Positions 33,757-44,616 of a stretch of DNA of 64,000 nucleotides are shown piece by piece. The position numbers were made by a program, and so were the translations under genes. The notes under the pieces were generated by a model. That model saw only the letters and a list, made by a program, of their open reading frames with translations. It was not told the DNA's origin and ran no database searches. Each line of letters begins with the position of its first letter. Position 1 is the stretch's first letter. This DNA comes from Agrostemma githago (Eukaryota > Streptophyta > Magnoliopsida > Caryophyllales > Caryophyllaceae), in NCBI GenBank assembly GCA_958450325.1, contig OY288249.1, forward strand, positions 62,994,166-63,058,165, read 5' to 3'.

Positions 33757-34335
33757 GAAACGACCCACTGGGCTTGGATTTGAGGTTGGTTTTGTAAGAT
33801 TTGTACTCCTTAAAAAGTCTAAACCAAATGTCCATAATTACGAGCCCATTTCCGAGTACGTTAAAGCACGTTAGCGTCCGATCATCATCGGGTGTTTGTC
33901 GGAAACTACTATAGACACCTGGCAGTCAAAATGTGGGTGTCTACAAGGTGGTCTCTCAGTTAGGGGGAGAGGCTGGAGATACCCAAGTGATCCCAATTTT
34001 GATTGATAGGAACCATGGGAAAAAGCACGAAGCCCAAGGGGGAAATCAAAAGACGATGGCTGCTGTCCACACACCAAATAGAGAGCAGGCATACTCATAC
34101 CAAAATAACATGGTCCACAATGAGAAAATGGGGGAAGGGGTGAGAGAGATTGCGTGGGAAGATACACAAATACCCATGGAAGAAGATAACTTTATTGATA
34201 TTCAAAATGACAAAGTTGTAGGAGAAGGGTGAAAGGGGTTGGTAATTGCTTCTGACCGAGATAAAACTTGGAAAAGGCAAGCCAGAGAACACATTCATGC
34301 TATGAAGGAGTGGGATACGTCGAGGTTTGATGTGA

Positions 34336-37300
34336 GTGAGAAACGAGGTAGGGGGTAATGAGTCCGAGGATCCGTTGAAGAAAGCTCGAGTTACTGATGA
34401 CGGGGGCGTCTACAAACGAGAAGACTCAACCCCGTCGGGCCCAATGAATATCCTAAGCTTTAACTGTCGGGGATTGGGCCACCCCGACGCAGTTGGTGGC
34501 CTCCGGCATCTAATTCGGAGGGAGGTCCCGGTCATGGTGTTCTGTGTGAAACGAAACTAAGTGGTCGTGAGATGGAGAGGGTTAGGGGAAAGTTTGAGGA
34601 GTATGAGGGACTAGATGTAGATAGTGTAGATAGGTCAGGCGGGCTGTCGTTTATGTGGAAGAAAGAAATTGAGTGTACATTTTTATCTGCTACAGTTCAC
34701 TACATGGATTTCAAGGTCAAGGACACGAATGGGGAATGGCGTATTACGGGTTTCTACGGGTGGCCTGCGGTTGCTGATAGGCACATGTCGTGGAAGTTGC
34801 TTAAGATCCTTAGTCTTCAAAATAATTTGCCTTGGATGTGTGTCGGAGACTACAATGAGATCCTGTTACCAACGGAAATGAAAGGTGGGAGAAGAGCTCA
34901 ATGGCAGATGGACAAGTTCCGGGAAGCAACGGATAAAGGATATTCCTTATGAGGGGTATGATTACACGTGGGATAATGGCCAGGCAGGGGGTGCGAACTG
35001 ACAATGCCGTCTTGATAGAGCTCTGTGTACGGATAAGTGGATGGATTTATTCCCTTTCGCGAAGCTAAGCTATTTCATCTAGAACAGGAATGGTATGACC
35101 ACTCACCTATAAAGCTCGTTCTGAATACGCAGGAGCAATTAGGGCAAAAAACACGGAGTTTTAAGTTCAAACAAATCTGGATTGGGCAAGAGGGATGCGA
35201 GGAAGCAGTGGTGCAGGGGTTCGAAAAATGAGGTATGGACTTGTGTGAGAGTCTCCGACAGTGTGGTCGGGAATTGCAGGGGTGGAAAAAAACATCCATA
35301 CGGAAAATTGAGCGAGATATTCGATGAACTCGAAGACAAATTGAGCTCATGAACAAAGGTGGGCGAACTTTCGAGGAGGTAGCCCGGAGACGGAGTTTAG
35401 TAGCAAAGCTAAATGAGCTGGGTAGATAGGGAGAGCAATTTTGGAGGCAGAGGTCGAGAGCGTTGTGGCTTAAAGAGGGGGACCGGAATACGAGTTTCTA
35501 TCACAAACGTGCTGGAGAAAGAAAGCAGAAAAATCATATTCGAGCCCTTATTGACGATGCGGGTGAGACCAGGACGGGGAGAGACGAGATTGGAGAGATA
35601 GTTGTTCGTTATTTCGACCATCTTTTCTCGACTCTAGGCCCACGGGAGTTCGGGAATATTTTTGAAGGCATGGAGAATAGAGTTTCTAGTCGGATGAACA
35701 CGTTCTTACAGTATGACTACACCGAGACAGAAGTCACTGAGGCTCTCAACCAAATGCATCCGCTTAAAGCTCCAGGACCGGACGGTATGAATGGTTTGTT
35801 TTTTCAAACCTTTTGGCATATTGTAGGGCCTGAAGTTAGCCGAACGGTGTTGGGAATTCTCCGTGGGGATCCAATTCCGAGGGAGTTAAATAAGACAAAT
35901 ATTGTTTTAATCCCAAAAAAGAAGGCGCCGGACAAAATCCAAGATTTTTGACCCATTAGCCTGTGCAACGTCGCGTATAAGTTGGTGGCCAAAGTCTTAG
36001 CGAATCGACTAAAGTTGTTTCTTGGGGAGATTGTCTCAGAAAATCAGAGTGCTTTTACTCCGGGTCGACTTATTACGGACAATGTCTCGATTGCTTTTGA
36101 GCTTTTCCATTATCTAAAAAATTCGAAGGCAACAAATGGGTCAATGGCACTCAAATTAGACATGGCTAAGGCATACGATCGCGTTGAATGAGATTTTCTC
36201 GAGAAAACGCTCGTGGTGATGAGTTTTGATTCTCGCTGGATTAGTCGGGTTATGGAGTGTGTATCCTCGGTGTCTTTCTTTGTTCTTATCAATGGTGAAG
36301 CTACTCGAGAATTTCGGTCATCACGGGGACTCCGACAAGGTGACCCACTTCCACCTTATTTATTTATCCTATGCGCGGAGGTATTATCAAACTTAACGAG
36401 AAGGGCTATTGAGAGGGGCTCCCTCCATGGCATTAAAATTGCCACGGCAGCTCCAATTGTGTCCCATTTGTTCTTCCCGAATGATAGTATCTTCTTCATA
36501 AAGGCTAATGAGATGGAAGCGAACACCCTTAATGGGATTCTTCGGACCTATGAGTCAGCTTCAGGTCAGTTGGTGAACCTTGCTAAGACGACGGTCTCAT
36601 ATGGGCAAGGGGTGACACATAATCGAAGAGCAGCTGTTACGGGTATTTTGGGGGTTGAGGAGGTCGAGACCCAAGATCGATATTTAGGTCTACCCACTGT
36701 TGTGGGAAGGTCAAAGAAGGCCATCACATATATTATACGAAATAAAATTCACAAAAGACTAAATGTTTGGCGTGGGAAAATATTGTCTAGGGCAGGTCGG
36801 GAAATTCTTATAAAGACGGTTGCCAATTCTCTCGATCCCGACCTATGTTACGAGTGTGATTAAAATTCCAACGCAATTTTGTGAGGAGATGAGCTCTATT
36901 ATTTCGAAGTTCTGGTGGGGCCATTTTGATTCATCCAGATTCCGGCATATTACTTGGGTGTCCTGGAAACGATTATGCGAACCAAAGATTATCAGGGGGA
37001 TGGGGTTTCGAGAGTTCAGGAAGTGCAATCTTGCTCTCCTCGGAAAGCAAGCTTGGAGGCTACTAACGGAACCAGATTCATTTTAGGCTCGAATAATGCG
37101 TAGTAAATACTACGCAGGAGGACATTTCCTTGATGCTACCATCGGATCAAATCCAAGTTATTCCTGGAGAGGCATTGTTGAGGCTAGGTCAGTTTTGAAG
37201 AAGGGTTTGAGGAAAAGAATTGGAAATGGGCAGGATTCGATGGTGTGGCGAGACGCGTGGGTCCATGGAAGCAACGGTGGCAGAGTTCTATCTCCGTGTC

Positions 37301-38537
37301 TGGCTGATATGCGTAATCTGAGGGTGGCGGAATTGTTAACTGGGGAAGGTGTTAGACGATGAGATGAGGAAAAATTGAGGGCGTTGTTCTTACCTTTCGA
37401 AGTTGAGATTATTGCCAATATCAAGCTCGGTGAGAGTGGGTCGAGTGATTCTTGGTATTGGAAGCCAGGAAAAGACGGAATTTATTCCATGAAGTCCGCT
37501 TATCACTTGTTGGCAGGGGAAGAGTTGCAGATGGAGGAGTGCTCGGATAAGGGTCGTGAAAAATGGCTTTGGAATATTCTCTGGAAGGTCCCAGTTTGGC
37601 CTCGAGTCAAGCTTTTTTCTGGCAGCTGTGCAGAGACGCAATTGCAACAAAGGTAAACATTTCTAACCGGGTCGGGTCGGAGGATGCAATGTGTCAACTG
37701 TGTCAGTTCAATTTTGAGTCGTGTCTTCACTTGTTTCGTGATTGTGGTCTTGCGTGTCGGGTTTGGGAAAAGTTGGGTCTCAATGTTGGGGATGATGAAG
37801 GGGGGATGGGTGTGCGTGAGTGGGTCGAGTTGAGATGGAGGGATATTGGGGAAGAGAACTATGGTTTGTTTATGACAGCTTGTTGGGCCCTTTGGGAAGC
37901 GCGTAACAACCTTACTTTTAAAAATGAGCATGCAAGGGAGGATACCGTGGTTCGACGAGTGATGGACATTATGACGGAATTGGAAGAGATGGACAGTGAT
38001 GGGGCGAAGCTAGGCAAGCCGAAACGGGACAGCCCGTGCTGTAACGAGGGAGGATGGAGGCCACCTGAGGGAGGGACTGTAAAAGTCAACGTGGATGCAG
38101 GATCGAAGGAAGGCAAGGGGGTGGGCCTGGGTGGGGTTTGTAGGGATAGGTGGGGAACGGTTTTATGGGGTTTCACCATACGCCGGGTAGAGGTTTGGAG
38201 TGCCCAAGTTGCTGAAGCGGTTGCTATTCTGGAGGATATGAAAGAAGCGCGAAGACAGGGTCATAACAACATTATTGTGGAGAATGACTCTCAAATTGTG
38301 GTGGACGCACTCAAGTCTCGCAGGAAAGGAAGAAGCGTTTTACTCTTAGTATTAGATGACATTTATGCTTTTAGCAAATTTTTTCGTTCTATTAGTTGGT
38401 ATTTCGTAAAACGGTCGTATAATGGTGTTGCGCATGAGCTTGCACATACCACTCCGATAGGATCGTCAAACGTTTTGTGGGGTAGTAGACTTCTGCCAAA
38501 AGCTTGTTGTATCGCGGATGCTGAATTGATGAAGTAA
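34336..38537 (+). pseudogene. LINE ORF2: endonuclease, reverse transcriptase, RNase H, broken
   Basis: Pieces in order: APE-type endonuclease starting MNILSFNCRG (near 34444) with CVGDYNEI (34840s); reverse transcriptase with APGPDGMNG (about 35770), LKLDMAKAYDRVE (36150-36191) and RQGDPL (36335); zf-RVT with CQLC...HLF (37690-37740); and RNase H starting VKVNVDAGSKEGKG (about 38082) and ending at 38537. Stops at 35949 and 36189 and several frameshifts (near 34560, 36830, 37370, 37560) break it. The catalytic FADD box reads FPND (36474-36485), losing the first aspartate. It would have nicked target DNA and copied LINE RNA in place. Confidence 0.9.
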
Positions 38538-38576
38538 TACCCGATTTGGAGTTTCAAAAAAAAATTAATCAAATAC

Positions 38577-39715
38577 TCAAATGAATCACATCCAAATTAA
38601 GTAGCTCAGCCTTCTAATGACATGTCTAGGAACTTAAATTTTTGGATTTGAATTCCATATTTGAAATATTTCAAGCGTTTGAGAACCTTGAGATTTGGAT
38701 TTGAAATTTAGACAAAATTCAACTTAGGTTAAATTTGGCTATCTCAAATTTAAATTTCGTCACTTCAATTCGATCGCTTATCATTTGTTTGTTTTTTCCG
38801 TATAATCTTATTAGAATATATTTTTTCTTAATTTTTTTTCCGTATTTGAAAATTTACATTTATTTAATGAAAAAAAAATTTAAAAAAAATTGGTGACCTT
38901 GACCAGACTCCACCCGCCCGAAATCCAAATCTAAGGGCACCCATACACAATTTCGGATTTGAATTTGAATTTAAATTGTAGAAATTCAAATATAAGGATT
39001 GAATTCATAATATTCAAATCAATTCTAAGTACTCAAACACAATCAAAAGTATTTCTTTCAAAATGACATAGTATAGTGTTATGAAATAAAGTCAATGTTG
39101 GCGCTGTGGAAACAACCACAGGGTATAGTATTTCCAAACCCTGATTGTAACTTTGTAACCAGGGTAGGGAGTACTATAATAAGATCGAGACAAGTCGAAA
39201 ACAAACGATTTTGATGAAATTTGTTCCCATGGATCGATTGATGTTTGATTCACATAAGAGGGCTAGTGATGGAGTCCGTCTCCCTCGACTTAAAAGTAAA
39301 AAAACAGAACGACTATCTATCTCTTTACACCCGAACTCCAACCTCACAAATTTTGCCACCCCCAACCCTGAATTATTGCCTAAAAAAGAAGAAGACAAGT
39401 TGTGAGCAAAATAGCAGTAAATCCTAAAGATTATATCATAATTGTCTTCTGTGGTCCAAAAAATTAGGGTGGCTAATTGCAGGAAAACCATTCATCAATC
39501 ATCATAATCCTAACCTCTACCCTGCTCTATACTCTCATCTACCCCACATTCTGGCTCTACAATGTTAAATCACCTACAACTTGGCAGTTGAGACTTGAGA
39601 CTTGAGACTTGAGAGAGGAGAATTAGAAAAAAAAAGATCGAGATAATCTCGATTTGTGTAGAAATGAGATTAATTAGATCATCCGAATTAATTAATTAAT
39701 TCCCGTCTATGAACT
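38577..39715. other. intergenic, AT-rich, 3' flank of the ATXR5-like gene
   Basis: No gene. Direct and inverted TTTGGATTTGAATT / AATTCAAAT words at 38640-38760 and 38940-39060 look like the arms of a degraded MITE. A small GAGACTT tandem repeat lies at about 39589-39613. The 3' UTR of the minus-strand gene probably covers the last 100-200 bp. Confidence 0.4.
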
Positions 39716-42700
39716 TCAAATAAAATGATGAGTTGGATACTCGTGCTCATACCCGTTGTAATCATAGTAAAGCCTCTCTCCCTTGGCTATGTCACGGGTT
39801 GCGACTAGAAGAACACAACATTCACCATTCACATCGTACCTCACACATTTGAGGTTTTGTTTCTTCTTACTTTCCCTGCATACAAGACAAACCAGTTTGT
39901 GATTACCATTACCATGAGAGACCCATATTCTTTGATTTGAGTGTTTTGTTTGACCAGTAAGCAATTTGACGATGAAAAAGTGTTTATATTGACATCATAG
40001 AGGACATTATGAAGGAGCTATAGTACGAGCGAACCAAGTATTATTGGGAAGATAAAACAGTTCCCCATCTCGATCAGGGTTCTCTTTGCCATAGTCACTT
40101 ACAAATTAGGTTTAGTAGGAAGTCTAGAAACAAAAAGTTGACCTATTAGTATATGGACAAATGAATTTTTTTTATTATTATCATCTTTTGATTAAAAGGA
40201 CACACAGCAAAAAAAAAAAAAAAAAAAAATAGGGCCAACTCGGAGCATATATCACTAAGTTTAGTCCTTATTCTTTTCTTCGCTTCAGTTCACTTGAGTC
40301 CACTTCACTTCAGTCCAAAAAAAAACAGGGCCTCAAGCCTTAGTGATCGAGGTGGCTTGGTCTTATATGATAATAATACAAGAGAGAGCTTCTCATGAAA
40401 CAATTTAGCTAAGTAAATGGCAAAAGCACACAAATCAAATGAGCTTACGGGGTGTGATTGTTGATGCCATTGATGAATCTAGCAATATTTCCACGTTTGT
40501 CGGGACAAATGACCAGACTTTTTGTTGGGTCTGTTGCAAGCAGCAGGGTCATCAAACTGTCACAGTCATCACGCTCTCGATTTTTAATGTAATCCACATC
40601 TCCAGTGTATTCTGCTATGAATGTCAGATCCTTGATTGGACCATCAGCCTCAACAGTGTAGCTGCAATAACAAAAGAGACAATAACATTACACCCGTGCC
40701 TCAAGGGATTCCATAAGGTACAAATTACAAAAATAGATGTACACAACCTTACTCTTATGATATTCCTGCCTCGTAATAATAAAGAACAGCAGCCAGTTTA
40801 TTGAGTAATTTTGTTTCATTTCATCACATTCTAGAGCCAAATAGTAGTGATCACATTAACATGATTAGGTAATGGAAAAAGGAAGAAAAAAAAGCATTTA
40901 CAAGGAAAAAGAAGTTTCTATCTTCTGCATCCCAAAAGTTTTTTTTTCTTCTTTTAAATAAAAAGAAAAATAGGGTTCGTTTTGATGGATCCAGGGGAAA
41001 AACTTGATACTCAATAATTAGTTTAAACAATCTAACCTACCAAGGCTAGAGCATGATCAACTATTTTAGGATAAATCGAAAATGAAAGGAATCAGTGTAA
41101 GGCAGAAGATGAAGTACCCTTCACATGTGTCATAAGTTATCAAAAGAGGTGGGCATTCGCCTTTTCTGACCATAGCTCGGCAATGGTTGATTGTTTCATG
41201 GTCCTCTTTCGAAAGTACCTTAAAGAAAGTAGACAGTAGTAAGTACTTCCAAACTGAAAACTATGCACACAGAATTCCACCACCATCAAGTTGTAAACGC
41301 AGATATGACGACCATAACAACATTTCCCATGTATTGAGAACATAGAAAATAGTTCTGGATATACATAAGAAAAATCAAGTCAACCAGCTGCTACTTCGTA
41401 ATATCAGAGGTTAGACGGATTAGCGACTTATTTTGCTTTATTACATCACACTTCAAAGGAAAATATATAGTAAATCATCAGCTCCACTGAAAATAGAAAT
41501 GATAACCCAAGTGTTGCTGAAAAAGATGGAGCAGCAAGGTGGGACCCACCTGCATTCCTCCATCTTCGTATGTAGCTTGATTAGCAGATCTTGGAGCCAT
41601 TCCTGGCACGTAGGTTAGCTCATTACTGAAATCCATCTTTAGCGCTGTTAAAGCTGTAGCAAGAGAACGCATTTGTTCTATCCTTCGAGTAATATCTTCC
41701 GTTGGGACATATGGAAGCAATCTCCTCTTTTTCTTTTTGTACAACACCAACGAGCGCCTTTTCCGTTTCTTGAAATCTAAGACATAACTATATACTTCAG
41801 TCAAGTAACATACAAATCCTACATTGTATATTGGCATGTCCTCCTTTCTTAGGAATAAGAGAAGAATAAATTGTCATAGCTAAACGGAGTACTCTTAATT
41901 AGGTAGACAGAAGACTTAGAATCAATTGACAACGGAAATTCTAGTAAACAGTCAACTACGAACAGATCATATCAATCTAAAATTTTCAAGCGATGAGTTA
42001 AGTATTACATACATCTCATGATTTTAGTGTTATTGCAATAGAATGGTTTTTTGTGTCTTTGTGATCGGCTCCATAAGGATGTAGAGTTGCATCTTATTTC
42101 CACAATTCGTTGTTTCACTCTATAGTTGCATCCTAGTCAAAGACCCCAAGCTCGATATACAAAATCCCCACATCGAAGACAATCCTTGTATAGTCATGGG
42201 CACATTTTGTTTAAAGGACACAAGTGTCAACCTAACGCAATTGCTAATCCGCATGCCTAGACATTTCAAGTCACCAACTCGTTTGTGATTCCTAGATGAT
42301 TCACAACAACTATTAGACATTGAACGTGTATTGAATATGATGATGTACAAATTACTACGCGTGTTCACTTGTCACGATTAACTACTGATTATTGATATTC
42401 ACATTGTGTTTATTGCTTAACCTTTCTAAATGTAAATAAACACACCTGATACGAACATGTAACTAATTCAAACAATTTATAGTTCTTTAGAGTAGGTAGA
42501 TTAGTGATTTTCAAGTAGAGTATATTATAACTTCGATGATACTCCCATGGAAGAGATTACAATCTCAATCTTCCATGTCCTTTCTTCCAAATTATAACAA
42601 CTTTACACAAGTCAATTACCAGTAATGTGGGTGCTACCCTAACTCCCTAAGCGCATTACCATTATCGCGGGCTTTATATAATTAATGACTTTAGAAATTT

Positions 42701-43881
42701 GATCTCTAGTGCATTTAAATCAACTAGATTGTAATAAAATTCAGTAATTTTAAACATTAAACTATTATCATCTTGATTTCTTTTTAATCAAGTAAGGCGG
42801 CCCCGTCTTTTTGGAGTGAAACCAACTGAAGCGAAATAAAAACAAGTTAGGAGTAAACTGTAGTGATGTGAGCTTTCATTCATTCACAAACCTTAAAAAG
42901 CACGAAAACATAATCAAAATGAATTTCGAAAACAAGTGACACAAATCTACAAAAGGTATGAACTTTTATGAATTTGAACATTGAAATAAGAAATTAATTG
43001 CTCCAACTAGAGCCAAACAGATATTTTCTTCTTGTTTTGATGTTAACCATTGTCAGGAAATGTGATTAACAGCAAAATAGATAGTTTAAGGGTTGATAAG
43101 AAACATCCAAGAGAAGCAAAGAAGTGAAAGCAATGTGATATACCTTGGGGAGCAGAACTACATTTGAAGCTAACAGGATTACACTTCTGAATTCTAAAGA
43201 AGTCTATAATCTTCCTCTGTGACAAACCTATCAAAACATCCACCACCACAATCATCAACCATCACACAATCTTAGGAATAGAAAAGAAGTCAACTTCCAA
43301 ATCATTACAACCTCAACAGGGGGCATATTGCGAGATAAGGGGGTCTCATACAAGAAACGAGGTGTTTCTGAATTACCCGAGACGAAATTTCAAAAATCAA
43401 AGTCAATACAAAAAGGAAAGGAAATGAAATTCATAGGAGTAATGTAGTGGGGCGTACATCGTACAGGAGGTGCACCGGAGCAGGTGGGGCAGAGCCAAGA
43501 TCCGATAGGGACCCGAACAACAACGGGTCGGACACAACCCATATGAAACCCTTTATCACATTTATCACACAACAACAGCTCTTCGGGTTTTTCGCCGGTC
43601 CCACATTCTTGACACACAGCTTCCGAATAATCATCGCTTTCGATCACCGCGTACTTTGCCTTGGCCATTATTTCCACCATGCTCTTGTATTTCCTCTCCT
43701 TCATCAATGGCTTTTCCGGCGGCGCCGCCTCAGTACGGCGGACGGACCCATTGAAGGGGAAGAGCTTCTGGGTTGAAATGGATGGGGTCATTCTGAAATG
43801 GGTCGAAGTCGGATTCTGAAATGATGAGGAGGATATTATGTGGGTCGGGTAATCGGACCCCAATTTGGTGAAAGGTGACAA
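39716..43881 (-). CDS. ATXR5: histone H3K27 monomethyltransferase, ATXR5-type (PHD + PIP box + SET)
   Basis: Six exons: 43881-43458, 43227-43144, 41776-41550, 41218-41118, 40661-40449, 39875-39716. All introns are GT-AG and all phases join, giving 402 residues (Arabidopsis ATXR5 about 379). PHD finger at about 89-138 (CQECGTGEKPEELLLCDKC...); PCNA-interacting box QRKIIDFF about 145-152 in exon 2; KKKKRRLLP basic stretch and the AMAPRSANQ-like block in exon 3; SET domain in exons 4-6 with EYTGDVDYI, NIARFINGINNHTP and the YYDYNGYEHEYPTHHF C-terminus. The family monomethylates H3.1 K27 during replication and silences transposons. The Ser/Thr-rich first 50 residues could be a plastid transit peptide, as reported for ATXR5 but not ATXR6; M31 is an alternative start. 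Intron 2 is long (1.37 kb) with repeat debris. Confidence 0.95.
40262..40333. repeat. MITE fragment in the last intron of the ATXR5-like gene
   Basis: CTTCAGTTCACTTGAGTCCACTTCACTTCAGTCC-type words run into AAAAACAGGGCC, resembling one terminus of a hAT MITE with GGCCCTGTT ends. A related piece (GGCCCCGTCTTTTTGGAGTG) is at about 42799-42818 in the second intron. No complete element. The adjoining A-run (40211-40229) is a separate homopolymer. Confidence 0.35.
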
Positions 43882-44616
43882 CTTTTGATTCTTAAAGGGA
43901 GGAATTGGGGTTTAGAGAGGTGAAGAGAGGGTTTTCATGGAGGTGGAGAGGTGGTGATGATGGCGGATTGGGTAGCATTAGCATTTCTCTCTAATGGTGA
44001 AATTTGGTGTGTGTTTTTTGGGTTAGGCCATGAATTTGAAGAAACCTTTTTTAATGAGTTGATTAGAGAATAATAGTAAGTAAATTTATTTAATTTCAAT
44101 TTTCAATTTTCGGGATGTTTAAATTTACCTTAGCCGTCGATAACTTCATACTCTTTTGGGATGAATTGGGAATTATGGGATATTGTTGATGGTTGATTTA
44201 GCATGGCCATATTTTTTTGTCTCGAAAAGAGTCCACTATATCGCAAGTAAAAATCAAATCCCCAACCTCTCGATCTAGGTAAGGTAGTTATAATCACTTG
44301 AAGTTAAACCTTCTTATCTAGTATGACCGTATCTATGGGTGCATGTACTTTGAGATTAGATACATCATTTCTTTGTCACAAAATCTTGGAAGAGACGGTC
44401 TCTCAATAACTTATTGAGAGACCATTTTCCAGTACTACTCTATGTATTATTCGTACTCTTAAATGACAATTTTGTTTTGTACATGTTTTTATAACAAACG
44501 TACCATCTTTATATTTGTATACTCTTTTATATTAATCGTACGTACTTCTATTAGGTTTAGTGTCATTGTTCCATTTGTCACAAAATCTTTGTTGTAATGT
44601 ATTTGAAATGAGGATA
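43882..44616. other. promoter side of the ATXR5-like gene, no gene
   Basis: Expected to hold the 5' UTR and promoter of the minus-strand gene. At 44391-44424 GACGGTCTCTCAATAA and TTATTGAGAGACC form a near-perfect inverted repeat, the centre of a small foldback element. No coding sequence. Confidence 0.4.

Larger units (their letters stand above)
18410..33945 (-). mobile_element. complete Tat-lineage (Retand/Ogre-like) Ty3/gypsy element
   Basis: 15.5 kb, read on the minus strand: 5' LTR (33945-30965), primer-binding site, 1.06-kb leader, gag, pol, convergent antisense gene, polypurine tract, 3' LTR (20822-18410). It is flanked by perfect AGGTG duplications (18405-18409 and 33946-33950). Pol has protease, RT, RNase H, a second archaeal-type RNase H, then integrase; the double RNase H and the antisense ORF place it in the Tat lineage. 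The two LTRs (2413 bp, and 2415 bp after removing the MITE and one TSD copy) differ at only about 25-30 positions by eye, so it inserted recently. Two frameshifts in gag-pol probably make this copy non-autonomous. Confidence 0.95.
30965..33945 (-). repeat. 5' LTR of the Tat-like element, interrupted by a hAT MITE
   Basis: 2981 bp, or 2415 bp after removing the 558-bp MITE and one copy of its 8-bp duplication. It matches the 3' LTR almost base for base. The minus-strand TATA box is at 32789-32800 (CCCTATAAATAG), the paired palindromes at 32925-32954, and the hairpin at 32018-32050. The MITE lies upstream of the TATA box, in U3. Confidence 0.95.
17505..34232 (+). pseudogene. LINE ORF1 (DUF4283 / zinc knuckle), split and broken
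   Basis: Coding starts at 17505 (MADPKDKGKSK), hits TAG at 17547, continues in frame to about 17850, then shifts frame and runs from the DVPLFHFPFWVRIYDLP block (near 17857) to TGA at 18278 and on to 18409. After the gypsy insertion it resumes at 33951 and stops at 34230. The DUF4283-like part is followed by the zinc knuckle CYGCGIVGHGEKDC (about 18131-18172). ORF1 proteins bind LINE RNA. The reading frame on both sides of the insertion is continuous across the duplicated AGGTG, confirming that the Tat-like element landed inside this gene. Confidence 0.8.
17304..38563 (+). mobile_element. L1-type LINE, full length but split by the Tat-like element
   Basis: The LINE occupies 17304-18409 and 33951-38563, about 5.7 kb once the inserted gypsy element is removed. 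It is bounded by a perfect 13-bp duplication ATTAATCAAATAC (17291-17303 and 38564-38576) and ends in an A9 tail (38556-38564), so the 5' end is probably complete. Order: short 5' UTR, ORF1 (DUF4283-like nucleic-acid-binding region plus zinc knuckle), ORF2 (endonuclease, reverse transcriptase, zf-RVT, RNase H). Multiple stops and frameshifts make it inactive. Confidence 0.9.

Noticed and set aside
40439..40804. Plus-strand ORF with Cys-rich start
   Set aside because: It is the complement of ATXR5-like exon 5 (SET domain).
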